Assembly (NCBI GenBank): GCA_002328415.1
Contig: DCXL01000004.1
Location: 62,001 to 126,000 of the forward strand
Reading direction: 5' to 3'
DNA from: Micavibrio sp. UBA2137
GTDB lineage: Bacteria > Pseudomonadota > Alphaproteobacteria > Micavibrionales > Micavibrionaceae
Length of the DNA stretch: 64,000 nucleotides
Both the position numbers and the translations under genes were made by a program. How positions within the stretch are numbered: position 1 is the first letter of the stretch; the number at the start of each line of letters is the position of its first letter. This document shows, piece after piece, positions 33,921 through 43,122 of this stretch. The notes under the pieces are model-generated. The model was not told the DNA's origin and did not search any database. It saw only the letters and a program-made list of their open reading frames with translations.

Positions 33921-35127
33921 TATTGTTTGTCTTAAGCGCGGCAACGCCCGGCAGGTCTTTACCTTCCAGCCATTCGAGAAACGCTCCACCTGCTGTTGAG
34001 ATATAGCTGAATTGGTCAAGTACTTTGGCCATTTTAAGTGCTGAAACGGTATCGCCTCCACCAGCAACAGAGCACAATTTGCCAGCCTGTGTGCGTTTGC
34101 CTGCATAAGAAGCAAGCGCCACTGTGCCCTTCTCAAACGGTTCAATCTCAAAGGCACCCATTGGGCCATTCCAAACAAGGGTTTTGCTGTTATCAACGGC
34201 TTGCTTACAAATTTCAATTGTTTGTGGGCCTGCATCCAAAACCATCATGTCGGCAGAGATTTTATCTATGGTCACGGTTTCATGAACGCAATTTGCTTCA
34301 AATTTTTCTGCCTGCACAACATCAATAGGCAGAATAAGCTCACAATTTTCATCCTTTGCGCGCGCCATAATAGTGCGCGCTGTCTCTAGCATGTCCTCCT
34401 CACACAATGAGTTGCCAATTTCGACGCCTTTGGCCTTCAAAAAAGTATTGGCCATACCGCCACCCAATATGAGCGTGTCGACCTTTTTAATCATATTGGC
34501 AAGAAGATCGAGCTTGGTTGAGATTTTGGCGCCGCCAACAACGGCTACGACGGGGCGTTCAGGTTTCTCAAGTGCCTGCGCAAGCGCGTTTAACTCTTCC
34601 TCCATCAATGTCCCTGCATAAGAGGGAAGGATATGGGCAAGCCCCTCTGTTGAGGCATGTGCACGGTGGGCAGTAGAAAAGGCGTCATTTACAAAAATAT
34701 CACCAAGGTGGGCAAGTTGACGCGCAAAGTCGGGATCGTTCTCCTCTTCACCTGCATAAAAGCGCGTGTTTTCAAGAAGGCAAACTGCGCCATTTGCCAT
34801 TGCCTTAATGTGTCCAGCAGTGCTCTCAGCCGTGATATCATCACAAAAGGACACAGGTGTCTCCCAAAGTTTATCAAGTGTTTGCACCATGAATGAAAGT
34901 GAAAATTCAGGGTTAGGCTCGCCTTTGGGGCGTCCAAAGTGAGAGAGTACAACAACACGAGCGCCTTTGTCCTGAAGCGTTGTAATTGTTGGCTTTAGGC
35001 GTTCGATGCGCGCAGTGTCTGTAATTGTACCGCTCTGAACAGGAACATTTAAATCGCCTCTAACCAGAACAGTTTTATTTGAGAGGCTTTGAGGTAAATC
35101 TTGAAGTGTTTTGATGTTTTGGGTCAT
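33907..35127 (-). CDS. pgk: Phosphoglycerate kinase
   Basis: A 406-residue monomeric glycolytic kinase transferring phosphate between 1,3-bisphosphoglycerate and ADP. Visible motifs are V-R-G-D-L-N-V-P, L-S-H-F-G-R-P-K-G, the hinge segment V-V-A-V-V-G-G-A-K-I-S-T-K, W-N-G-P-M-G-A-F-E, and A-G-G-G-D-T-V near the C-terminus. It lies 13 bases after the prolyl aminopeptidase gene. Confidence 0.97.
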   Translation of the reverse strand: MTQNIKTLQDLPQSLSNKTVLVRGDLNVPVQSGTITDTARIERLKPTITTLQDKGARVVVLSHFGRPKGEPNPEFSLSFMVQTLDKLWETPVSFCDDITAESTAGHIKAMANGAVCLLENTRFYAGEEENDPDFARQLAHLGDIFVNDAFSTAHRAHASTEGLAHILPSYAGTLMEEELNALAQALEKPERPVVAVVGGAKISTKLDLLANMIKKVDTLILGGGMANTFLKAKGVEIGNSLCEEDMLETARTIMARAKDENCELILPIDVVQAEKFEANCVHETVTIDKISADMMVLDAGPQTIEICKQAVDNSKTLVWNGPMGAFEIEPFEKGTVALASYAGKRTQAGKLCSVAGGGDTVSALKMAKVLDQFSYISTAGGAFLEWLEGKDLPGVAALKTNNKKAA

Positions 35128-35140
35128 TATCTGTTTATTC

Positions 35141-36121
35141 CTAGTGTTTTGACGTCAGAAGTTTGGCATTTTCCATGGCCTCTATCAATCGAGAACAGAT
35201 GGTTGGGTCAAGGGCTGAATGCCCGCCATCGGGCACAATGATGTAATCAGCCTCGGGCCATGCTTGATGTAGTTTTTCAGCTGATATCACAGGGCAAATC
35301 ATGTCATAGCGCCCTTGAATAATTGTGCAGGGGATTTGTTTGAATTTCTCAATATTATTGAGAAGACTATTTTTTGTGTCCCGCATTTGGGTTAGAAAAT
35401 AATGCGCCTCGATCTTGGACATGGCCACAGCCGTTTCAATATCATCATCGCGGCTTAGAACCTCGCGCCTCGGATAAAAGGACATGCATCCGCTTTCATA
35501 CAAAGCCCAACTGATGCCTGCAGCGCGTGCTTTTTCATCGTCCTTTGATGTGAGTGCCTTGTAATATGCCTTGAGAAGGGAGGATCCTGTTTTACCAGGA
35601 AAGAGCTGTGCAAAGCGCTCCCAATTTTCTGGAAAGATATTGCGAATGCCAGATAAGAACCAGTCGACTTCGAATTGTTCGCATAAAAATATACTACGCA
35701 AGGTCATGCTGAGGATTGTGTTTTTATGTACGTGCGCATAGGCAAGGGCCAATGTTGTCCCCCATGACCCGCCAAAGAGATGCCATTTCGAAATGCGTAA
35801 ATGCTTTCTCAGTTTTTCAATATCGCTAATCAGCGTCTCGGTATTATTGTCTTTTAGCTCGCCAAGCGGGGTGGAGCGTCCAGCCCCGCGCTGATCAAAC
35901 AGGATAATCTTGTAGAAATCGGGATCAAAAAAGCGGCGATGCATGGCCGTGGCGCCAGCACCCGGTCCACCATGTAAAACTAAAACGGGGACACCATCGG
36001 GGTTGCCACATATTTCCCAGTAAAGCGTATGCAGGTCGCTGACCTCAAGAAAGCCGCTAGAATAGGGCGTAATCTCGGGATAGAGTTTTCGTATGCGCGA
36101 TGATTTAAGTTGTGTTGGCAT
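35141..36121 (-). CDS. pip: Prolyl aminopeptidase (proline iminopeptidase)
   Basis: A 326-residue alpha/beta-hydrolase of family S33, releasing N-terminal proline from peptides. The oxyanion-hole motif H-G-G-P-G-A-G starts at residue 50 and D-Q-R-G-A-G-R-S at 76. The nucleophile elbow G-G-S119-W-G follows, with the acid and His of the triad in R-Y-D and D-G-G-H-S-A near the C-terminus. It begins two bases after the nuclease-like gene. Confidence 0.95.
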   Translation of the reverse strand: MPTQLKSSRIRKLYPEITPYSSGFLEVSDLHTLYWEICGNPDGVPVLVLHGGPGAGATAMHRRFFDPDFYKIILFDQRGAGRSTPLGELKDNNTETLISDIEKLRKHLRISKWHLFGGSWGTTLALAYAHVHKNTILSMTLRSIFLCEQFEVDWFLSGIRNIFPENWERFAQLFPGKTGSSLLKAYYKALTSKDDEKARAAGISWALYESGCMSFYPRREVLSRDDDIETAVAMSKIEAHYFLTQMRDTKNSLLNNIEKFKQIPCTIIQGRYDMICPVISAEKLHQAWPEADYIIVPDGGHSALDPTICSRLIEAMENAKLLTSKH

Positions 36122-36123
36122 AT

Positions 36124-36987
36124 CTAGTTTTGCGCTTTAACCAAAAATTCAATCTGTTCGGGATGGGTTAAATCCATGAACGGCCCATTGTAAAAGCGCA
36201 CTGGTCCACGAATGCGTATATTGCGCCCGCCCCATTGTTGTGGTGAAACGTTATCCTTTGAGAGTTTGCGGCGCAGTGCTGGCTCAATCCCGATTGAAAA
36301 ATCTTCTTTCCAGTTTTGTCCAAAATTCAAATAGATGGTATTGCGTACAAGTGAAGCGCTGTAAATCGTGCCCTCTATAATTTGAAAGCCATCCACATAG
36401 TCTGGCAGCGCGTCCGCCTTAAGTACGCTATAGTTACTCTCTTGCCAAAGCCCAAGCGACTGCTCACGTGCCTTAGTTTCATATGTGTACATGAGGGAGG
36501 CTAATTGTGGATTAAATTGCGTTGTGCGCACGCGTGCGAACCCATTGGCCAATAGCGTACCTTGTATCCAGCTTTTGTCGTCCTGCCGCAGGACATGTAC
36601 AAGGCGATGCCCAAAATGATTTTGACGTCCGATATCCTTGTCCTGTGTTTCGTAAAGCAAAAGGCTCTTCCCAACTATCAAGTCGGAGAGGGCACTTTGA
36701 GATGTCTCAACAAAAGAGGGGGCAGCATCAGGATCGCTTAATGCGGGGCTATCAAGACCGCTTAAGCGATAGACTTGTCCATCACGTCCCATGAATGTTA
36801 AGGGGTCAATTACAGAGTCTGCAATAACGGGTGTGGGGTTCGCCTTTAGATCAGGGACATCGCTAAGCGAAACTAAAACCATCTCACTCTGCTTTTTACC
36901 AGCCCCCATATTTGCTTGTGCAAAGGAATGACTTATATATGTCGTAGCACATAATACTAATAAAAGAGATAAAAGGATTTTTAACAT
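36124..36987 (-). CDS. Exported SNase-like (thermonuclease-fold) protein
   Basis: A 287-residue protein with a signal peptide (~1-24, ending S-F-A-Q-A). The middle (~75-180) resembles the SNase OB-fold: V-Y-R-L-S-G-L-D-S-P, G-H-R-L-V-H-V-L and L-L-A-N-G-F-A-R-V. The first conserved Arg of the nuclease motif appears replaced in L-S-G-L-D-S-P, so catalysis is uncertain. The start at 36987 is chosen for the signal peptide. Its CAT overlaps the ATG of the divergent protease gene. It heads a minus-strand group with pip and pgk. Confidence 0.65.
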   Translation of the reverse strand: MLKILLSLLLVLCATTYISHSFAQANMGAGKKQSEMVLVSLSDVPDLKANPTPVIADSVIDPLTFMGRDGQVYRLSGLDSPALSDPDAAPSFVETSQSALSDLIVGKSLLLYETQDKDIGRQNHFGHRLVHVLRQDDKSWIQGTLLANGFARVRTTQFNPQLASLMYTYETKAREQSLGLWQESNYSVLKADALPDYVDGFQIIEGTIYSASLVRNTIYLNFGQNWKEDFSIGIEPALRRKLSKDNVSPQQWGGRNIRIRGPVRFYNGPFMDLTHPEQIEFLVKAQN

Positions 36988-38458
36988 GACTGCACTTTGC
37001 ACGAAAAGATATGGAACTGGCAAGACATTGCTTGCACTTATTGGCGTAAGTATTCTTGCGGGCTGTTCGACCAATGCAGCAACAGGCGAACGTCAGTTCA
37101 CAGGACTTTTATCTCCCGAGAAAGAAAAGCAAATTGGCGCTGAACAGCATGATGAGGCACTAAAAGCCTTTGGCGGAATTTATGCTGATAAACAATTACA
37201 GAATTACGTCAGTGAGGTTGGGCAGCGCCTGGCACAGTATGCCGAGAATACCGGGGTTACCTATAAGTTTTATCTTCTTGATTCACCCGTTGTGAACGCC
37301 TTTGCTGCACCTGGTGGCTATATCTATGTGACGCGCGGGTTGCTCTATCACGCCAATAGCGAAGCAGAGCTGGCCGGTGTTCTTGCACACGAAATAGGTC
37401 ACATCACAGGGCGTCACTCAGCAGAACGCTACTCAACAGGCGTGCTTACACAAATCGGGGCACAAGTGGCCAGTGCGGCTATTGGATCGCAAGCGGCATC
37501 CCAAGCGCTAGGGCTTGGTTCAAACTTGTTCTTAAGTTCATATTCGCGTGGGCAGGAAAATGAATCTGATGAATTGGGTGTGCGTTATCTGCACAAGGCA
37601 GGATATGACGTTTATGCACTCTCCCGTTTCTTGCAGACATTGCAGATGCAATCAGCATTAGAAGCCAAAACAGCGGGACGCACGCAAAATGTGCCTAGCT
37701 TCTTCTCTACACACCCTAATACGGCTGATCGTGTTACAGCCGCGGCCTCTATTGCAGCACGTTATGGTAAGAATGATGCGGTTGTGAACCGTGATCGTCA
37801 TATGGCGCTTATTAATGGTATCACTTACGGCGATGCGGCCTCGCAAGGATTTCAACAAGGGAATATGTTCTATCATCCTGAGCTAGGATTCAAATACGCA
37901 ATACCCTCAGGCTATAATGTCCAAAACCAGCCCTCACAGGTTGTGGCTTCGGGTAATGATGGGGGTGTCCTCATACTCGATAATGCGGCTAATACAGGGG
38001 GGCTCTCCCCTGCAGCCTTTATCCAAAATGTTTGGCTTAAAGGAAAAACAGCACCTGCGGTTGAAAATTATTCTATAAATGGCATGAACGCGGCGACGAC
38101 ATCCTTTAAAGGGAGCTTGAACAATAAGGAAATGACAATCCGCATCATTGCGATTGCCTATGACCCTAAAACGTTCTATCGCTTCCAAGTTGCTTATCCG
38201 CCCAATGCGAGTGCCTCGACAATTAATGCACTCAAAAGTGCGACGGAGAGCTTTGCAAAACTCTCACCTAATGAAGTCTCTGGCTTGACCCCTCTGCGCA
38301 TTGTGACGCGTAAGGCAGGCTTAAACAACTCAGTTGCCTCGTGGGCGGGGACAATGCCGTTTGAGAATTACAAGGAAGAGCGCTTCCGTGTTCTCAATGG
38401 GATGGTACCAAGTGCACCTTTGCGCACTGGCGAAACCTACAAGCTCATTACGAAATGA
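36986..38458 (+). CDS. M48-family lipoprotein metalloprotease
   Basis: A 490-residue envelope protease. The signal peptide ends in lipobox I-L-A-G-C27, and the zinc motif is H135-E136-I-G-H139 with the downstream E-N-E-S-D-E-L-G ligand segment. A C-terminal ~190-residue extension has the layout of BepA/LoiP-related proteins but no recognisable TPRs. Such enzymes degrade misassembled outer-membrane proteins. AAGGA precedes the ATG, which shares CATG with the divergent nuclease-like gene. Confidence 0.9.
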   Translation: MTALCTKRYGTGKTLLALIGVSILAGCSTNAATGERQFTGLLSPEKEKQIGAEQHDEALKAFGGIYADKQLQNYVSEVGQRLAQYAENTGVTYKFYLLDSPVVNAFAAPGGYIYVTRGLLYHANSEAELAGVLAHEIGHITGRHSAERYSTGVLTQIGAQVASAAIGSQAASQALGLGSNLFLSSYSRGQENESDELGVRYLHKAGYDVYALSRFLQTLQMQSALEAKTAGRTQNVPSFFSTHPNTADRVTAAASIAARYGKNDAVVNRDRHMALINGITYGDAASQGFQQGNMFYHPELGFKYAIPSGYNVQNQPSQVVASGNDGGVLILDNAANTGGLSPAAFIQNVWLKGKTAPAVENYSINGMNAATTSFKGSLNNKEMTIRIIAIAYDPKTFYRFQVAYPPNASASTINALKSATESFAKLSPNEVSGLTPLRIVTRKAGLNNSVASWAGTMPFENYKEERFRVLNGMVPSAPLRTGETYKLITK

Positions 38459-38475
38459 TCTTTCCAATAAAGAAA

Positions 38476-38505
38476 ACCTCTTTCAACTTTAAAATTGAAA
38501 GAGGT
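38476..38505 (-). terminator. Terminator of the rpoH gene
   Basis: ACCTCTTTCAA (38476-38486) and TTGAAAGAGGT (38495-38505) form an 11-bp perfect stem with an eight-base loop. On the minus strand it is followed by a T-rich stretch, 36 bases past the rpoH stop. Confidence 0.7.
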
Positions 38506-38540
38506 CTTCGCCTTCTATGAGGGAGAGAAGGAAACTTTAT

Positions 38541-39416
38541 TTAAAAGAGTGCAACAGGGTTAACTTGTTTCTCAATCGCACCCTTCAACTTTGACATCGC
38601 GCGCTGCTCTAACTGGCGCACACGCTCTTTACTAATGCCAAGTGTGTTGCCGAGTGCTTCCAAAGTCACTGTTTCAAATGTCAAATGGCGTTCTTTAATA
38701 ATTTGCTGTTCACGATCAGTAAGCGATTTAAGCGCCTGATTAAGCCAAGCGGAGCGCGTTTCAGCATCTTTCATCCCTATAACCACATCCTCTGGGTCTG
38801 GGCGCTCGTCTGGCAAAAAGTTTTGCCATTCTTCACTGGCATCTGTGTTTAATGTCGCATTCAAGGAATGGTCACCACCAAAGAGACGTTTTTCCATTTC
38901 CTCGACATCTGCCAAACGTACATTCATTTCCTTGGCAATCTTATGGCGACCATCCTCGGTCAGTCCATGCTCGGTCGAGGCATTATCAATCTGGGCACGC
39001 AGGCGCTTCATGTTAAAGAAAAGCGATTTATGAGCCGCCGTTGTCCCTGTACGCACAATTGACCAGTTTCTAAGCACATAATCCTGCATGGATGAACGTA
39101 TCCACCATGAGGCATATGTTGAAAAGCGCAAATTACGGTCGGGGTCAAAGCGCATAGCGGCCTGTAGTAATCCGATATTACCTTCCTGGATGAGGTCACC
39201 GATAGGCAATCCGTAATGTTTAAACTTTGAGGCTGAGGCAATCGCCAAGCGACCGTAAGCATTAATCAATTTGTGAAGTGCCTGTTCATCCTGCTCATCA
39301 CGCCATTTGCGCGCAAGTTCAAGTTCTTCGTCTTTTTCAAGCAAGTCCTTGTTCATGGCCTTACGGATATAGGCAAGATTGTTGCGTTGGGTATTCACGT
39401 CGTCTTTATGGGTCAT
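38541..39416 (-). CDS. rpoH: RNA polymerase sigma-32 (RpoH-type) factor
   Basis: A 291-residue sigma factor. Region 2 has L-I-Q-E-G-N-I-G-L-L-Q-A-A-M-R-F-D-P and F-S-T-Y-A-S-W-W-I-R. The RpoH-box-type segment V-R-T-G-T-T-A-A-H-K-S-L-F-F-N follows, and region 4 has L-G-I-S-K-E-R-V-R-Q-L-E. It would direct heat-shock transcription; htpG lies in the same window with a candidate RpoH promoter. The 143-base upstream gap holds an 11-bp direct repeat. Confidence 0.94.
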   Translation of the reverse strand: MTHKDDVNTQRNNLAYIRKAMNKDLLEKDEELELARKWRDEQDEQALHKLINAYGRLAIASASKFKHYGLPIGDLIQEGNIGLLQAAMRFDPDRNLRFSTYASWWIRSSMQDYVLRNWSIVRTGTTAAHKSLFFNMKRLRAQIDNASTEHGLTEDGRHKIAKEMNVRLADVEEMEKRLFGGDHSLNATLNTDASEEWQNFLPDERPDPEDVVIGMKDAETRSAWLNQALKSLTDREQQIIKERHLTFETVTLEALGNTLGISKERVRQLEQRAMSKLKGAIEKQVNPVALF

Positions 39417-39469
39417 AACGTACTCCGCTGAAATTTTTGAACTGAATAGATGTCAGTCTTTATTAAACA

Positions 39470-39541
39470 TACGTGGCAGAAAAAAGTTTCCTTCGCATAT
39501 AAGTTTTTTTGAATAAATTTATAACTTCTTTACGTGGCAGA
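39470..39541. repeat. 11-bp direct repeat upstream of rpoH
   Basis: TACGTGGCAGA occurs at 39470-39480 and 39531-39541, with starts 61 bases apart, in the gap between the polyprenyl synthase gene and rpoH. It may be a paired regulator site. Confidence 0.45.
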
Positions 39542-39559
39542 GACGCGCTCAGATTTATT

Positions 39560-40570
39560 TTAGGATTCGCGGTGAAGAATCTCGGTAGGAAGGTTAAGGA
39601 GTGTTTCTTTGAGGAGGCTATCTTGAAACCCAGAAAGCGCTTCTTGAGCCTTTTGGATATATGTATTCGCAATGTCTTTTGATTGTTCAGCGCCATTATG
39701 TTTAAAGACAAGTTCCGCCGCTGTCTCAAAATCACCTTCGCGGAAGATGTTTTCCTCTAATGTGCGCTTCCAAAATCCCATTTCATCCTCGTTTGCCTTT
39801 TCAAGTGCAAACAAAACAGGGGCTGTTAACTTACCCTCATAAAAATCATCACCCTTATCCTTGCCCAAGCGGGCCTCTTTCCCATCATAATCAAGAATGT
39901 CATCTGCAATCTGAAAGGCAATTCCCAAATTATACCCATAGTCATAAAGCGGTTTTGCCAATTCGGGTTTGTTATTCACGTAAGCGCTCACCTCGCAAGC
40001 GGCGGCAAACAAGGCGGCTGTTTTAGCGCCAATAATCTCAAGATATGCCTCCCATGTCAGGTCAAGATTGCCCTGATATTGCAACTGCATGACTTCGCCC
40101 TCTGCAATGACGGCGGACGCATCAGAAAGCGTGCGCAAGGCCTCAAGTGATTTGCTTTGCACCATAAGTTGGAAGGCCTTGGAGAACAGATAGTCTCCAA
40201 CAAGGACGGACGACTGATTGCCAAAAACAAGATTGGCGGCCTTTTGACCACGGCGCTGTTCTGACCCATCCACCACATCATCATGCAGAAGTGTTGCAGT
40301 GTGAATAAACTCAACGGCTGCTGCCAAACCTTGGGCTGGCTCTGTTGTTTCGGAGATGAGTTGCGAAGTCGCCAGTGTGAGAAGGGGGCGCAAGCGCTTT
40401 CCGCCCGAGGCAATCAGATAACTTGCCAGCTGTGGAATAAGCGGCACATCTGATTGCATATGCTCAAGGATGAGCGCATTTACATCCTTCATATCAGCGG
40501 CAAACAGAGCAACAAGCGCTTGAACGGCGCTCTCTGTTTGATTTTTATCGCTCTGCTTTTGTGGTTGCAT
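39560..40570 (-). CDS. ispB: Polyprenyl (octaprenyl-type) diphosphate synthase
   Basis: A 336-residue trans-prenyltransferase building the side chain of ubiquinone. The first Asp-rich motif is in L-L-H-D-D-V-V-D-G and the second in D-D-I-L-D-Y-D-G, with G-G-K-R-L-R-P-L near the N-terminus. Chain length cannot be read from the sequence alone. IspB is inferred because alphaproteobacteria normally carry one such long-chain synthase. Confidence 0.88.
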   Translation of the reverse strand: MQPQKQSDKNQTESAVQALVALFAADMKDVNALILEHMQSDVPLIPQLASYLIASGGKRLRPLLTLATSQLISETTEPAQGLAAAVEFIHTATLLHDDVVDGSEQRRGQKAANLVFGNQSSVLVGDYLFSKAFQLMVQSKSLEALRTLSDASAVIAEGEVMQLQYQGNLDLTWEAYLEIIGAKTAALFAAACEVSAYVNNKPELAKPLYDYGYNLGIAFQIADDILDYDGKEARLGKDKGDDFYEGKLTAPVLFALEKANEDEMGFWKRTLEENIFREGDFETAAELVFKHNGAEQSKDIANTYIQKAQEALSGFQDSLLKETLLNLPTEILHRES

Positions 40571-40706
40571 AAGTCAATAATTAGAGCAAACAGGTGGCTA
40601 AGGCAATGGAAACTGTGGATGTGTGACGTTTCATCAAAAATATATTTGCAAGCTTCTCGCGAAATGAGTAAATTATTGTCATAAGAATAAAGAGGGAGTA
40701 CTGCAT

Positions 40707-40880
40707 ATGGATATCCGCACTGGCATTTTAGCCGAAGACCTTTCAGCAAGAGAAGCGCATCAGGCAGCAGCAGATCAAGAAGCTGCACTAGCTACGCTTG
40801 AACGTGCCGCTGGTTACAAACATGTTATTGAAGAGAGCGATAACGGCCAGACATATCTATTAATGGCTACCCCAAACTAA
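40707..40880 (+). CDS. 57-residue small protein of unknown function
   Basis: Starts M-D-I-R-T-G-I-L-A-E-D-L and ends L-L-M-A-T-P-N. Residues 12-35 are Ala/Glu/Gln-rich and probably helical. A GGGAG site (40694-40698) lies eight bases before the ATG. It is divergent from the polyprenyl synthase gene and ends seven bases before the convergent glycyl-tRNA synthetase stop. No family recognised. Ribosome-binding-site quality and normal codon use argue that it is real. Confidence 0.55.
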   Translation: MDIRTGILAEDLSAREAHQAAADQEAALATLERAAGYKHVIEESDNGQTYLLMATPN

Positions 40881-40887
40881 CCTCATT

Positions 40888-42432
40888 TTAAAACGCGGCT
40901 AGTTTTTCAATCAGATAAGCTTTGAGATTATCAATCGCAATGCGCTCCTGTGCCATGGTGTTGCGGTGGCGGATTGTGACCGTGTTATCGTTCAGGCTAT
41001 CACCATCAACCGTAATACAGAACGGTGTTCCAATCTCATCCTGACGTGCATAGCGCTTCCCGATATTTTGTTTGATATCTAAATCAATGGCCATATCCTC
41101 ACGTAAGTCCATATAAATCTTTGTCGCAAGCTCTGGCATACCATCTTTGGCCACAAGCGGCAGGATGGCGGCCTTTTTAGGTGCAACAGCTGGTTTAAAA
41201 TTCATATACATGCCCGAGGGTCTGCTTTCATCAATCGTATAGGCCTCGCAAAGGACGGTCAGAACACCACGGGTTAAACCTGCCGCAGGCTCAATCACAT
41301 GTGGGATAAAGCGGTTCTGATTATCCATGGGGTCGATATATTCCATCTTCGTGCCTGAATGTTCCTGATGTTGGGTCAGGTCATAATCGCAACGGTGAGC
41401 AATGCCTTCAAGCTCCCCAAAGCCCGGCGCTGTGAAAGGAAACTGATATTCAATATCGATCGTACCCACGCCAGCCTTGGCATAGTGTGAGAGTTCATCT
41501 TTACCATGTTCACGCAAAATCATGGCGTCTCCACGAATACCAATGGATTCCCACCAGCTCTTACGCTCATTCGTCCAGAATTCACGCCACATGGCGGCCT
41601 CATTCCCATGACAGAACCATTCCATTTCCATCTGTTCAAATTCGCGTGAGCGGAATACAAAGTTTCGTGGGTTAACCTCATTACGGAAGGCCTTCCCGAT
41701 TTGCGCAATCCCGAATGGAATTTTGACACGAGAGCTATCAAGCACGTTTTTGTAATTGAGGAAAATCCCTTGAGCGGTTTCGGGACGCAGATAAGCCTTA
41801 CTATCCTCACTTTGTGTTGCACCGACATAGGTTTCAAACATCAGATTAAATTCTTTTGGCTCGGTCAGTGTGCCAACCTCTGACGCATCGGGTGCGATAA
41901 TTTTAGCATAATCATTTGTTGAAACGTCTGGAAGTTCTTTGCGATCAAATGCCCCGATACTGCGGCCTTTACCAAATTTTTTCAGGCGTTTGGCTTCAAC
42001 GCCTGTTTCATCGTCTTGTGGCACGGCAATCCATGCGCCTTCACCATCCTTTGGGATAAGCACATCGAGATGATCTGCACGATAGCGTTTTTTTGTTTCA
42101 CGGCAATCAACCATCGGGTCTGAAAATCCGCCCACGTGACCCGAGGCCACCCACGCCTTTGGATTTTGAATGATAGAGCTGTCCACGCCGACAATCTGCA
42201 AAGGTTCACCATCTGGCCCAATAGGGGGTGTAACCACCATCGCCTTCCACCACAGGTCACGAATATTGTTTTTCAACTCTGTACCCAAAGGGCCATAATC
42301 CCAAAATCCGTTCAAACCACCATAAATATCAGACGCAGGAAAGATAAAGCCGCGGCGCTTGCACAGGGCAACAATGTCTTTCATATCTGGAATTGTGGTT
42401 TCTTGGGATTTGTTTTCGGCGAGATTAGTCAT
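40888..42432 (-). CDS. glyS: Glycyl-tRNA synthetase, single-chain (alpha2) type
   Basis: A 514-residue class II synthetase of the homodimeric type. Features are F-I-F-P-A-S-D-I-Y-G-G-L-N-G-F-W-D-Y-G-P-L-G, L-R-P-E-T-A-Q-G-I-F, F-R-N-E-V-N-P-R (motif 2), an E-x-E-W-F segment and a C-terminal anticodon domain starting around 415. Alphaproteobacteria usually use the unrelated alpha2beta2 enzyme (GlyQ/GlyS), so the type is notable. No gene for the other type is in the window. Confidence 0.95.
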   Translation of the reverse strand: MTNLAENKSQETTIPDMKDIVALCKRRGFIFPASDIYGGLNGFWDYGPLGTELKNNIRDLWWKAMVVTPPIGPDGEPLQIVGVDSSIIQNPKAWVASGHVGGFSDPMVDCRETKKRYRADHLDVLIPKDGEGAWIAVPQDDETGVEAKRLKKFGKGRSIGAFDRKELPDVSTNDYAKIIAPDASEVGTLTEPKEFNLMFETYVGATQSEDSKAYLRPETAQGIFLNYKNVLDSSRVKIPFGIAQIGKAFRNEVNPRNFVFRSREFEQMEMEWFCHGNEAAMWREFWTNERKSWWESIGIRGDAMILREHGKDELSHYAKAGVGTIDIEYQFPFTAPGFGELEGIAHRCDYDLTQHQEHSGTKMEYIDPMDNQNRFIPHVIEPAAGLTRGVLTVLCEAYTIDESRPSGMYMNFKPAVAPKKAAILPLVAKDGMPELATKIYMDLREDMAIDLDIKQNIGKRYARQDEIGTPFCITVDGDSLNDNTVTIRHRNTMAQERIAIDNLKAYLIEKLAAF

Positions 42433-42509
42433 GAATTCCTCGTTTGTTTTTTTCTCATATAGGTATAACGTGAAAGTGTAAGTGAATAAAGGCTTTAGAA
42501 ACGAATTTC

Positions 42510-43010
42510 ATGAGAATTGAACAAGCCCGCCAAAATACAATTACCGACCTGGAAGAAATAGCAGGGGCAGGCGCGCTCGCGCATGAAGAGGGCTATTTCG
42601 AAAAATGCCTACAGGAACAAAAAGAGGGTAAACGTCTTGTCTTTGTGATTTATGCAGATGATGCGCCCGCGGGCTACTGTATCTTAAACTTTCAACCACT
42701 TTACCAGCCATTCCGAACATTGGATATTCCGGCTATTCAGGATTTAAACGTTGCCCCAGATTATCGTCGGCGAGGTCTTGCGCGTGCCCTTGTTCAGCAC
42801 TGTGAAGATGTGGCACGTGATGCAGGCTTCACAACTGTCGGTATAAGTGTTGGGCTACATAGTGGATTTGGAGCGGCGCAACGCCTTTATATAAAGCTCG
42901 GTTATATTCCTGACGGGGCAGGGGTGACCTATGACCGCGTACCTGTTGGCCGCATGGAAATGCGTCCTGTCGATGATAATTTGTGCCTCATGCTGACCAA
43001 AAAATTATAG
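42510..43010 (+). CDS. GNAT-family N-acetyltransferase
   Basis: A 166-residue GCN5-related acetyltransferase. The acetyl-CoA-binding motif A reads L-N-V-A-P-D-Y-R-R-R-G-L-A-R-A-L at about 85-100, and A-Q-R-L-Y-I-K-L-G-Y follows as motif B. The substrate cannot be deduced. It is divergent from the glycyl-tRNA synthetase gene. Confidence 0.88.
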   Translation: MRIEQARQNTITDLEEIAGAGALAHEEGYFEKCLQEQKEGKRLVFVIYADDAPAGYCILNFQPLYQPFRTLDIPAIQDLNVAPDYRRRGLARALVQHCEDVARDAGFTTVGISVGLHSGFGAAQRLYIKLGYIPDGAGVTYDRVPVGRMEMRPVDDNLCLMLTKKL

Positions 43011-43122
43011 CAAATTGCTTCTCGTGGACATTTCAAAATCCTCTTTTGTGCTTTGAGTGCAAATTGTTTATGGTGATTAAACGCATATCACACATAAATG
43101 CCAGCTGGCGGAGGATGACACA

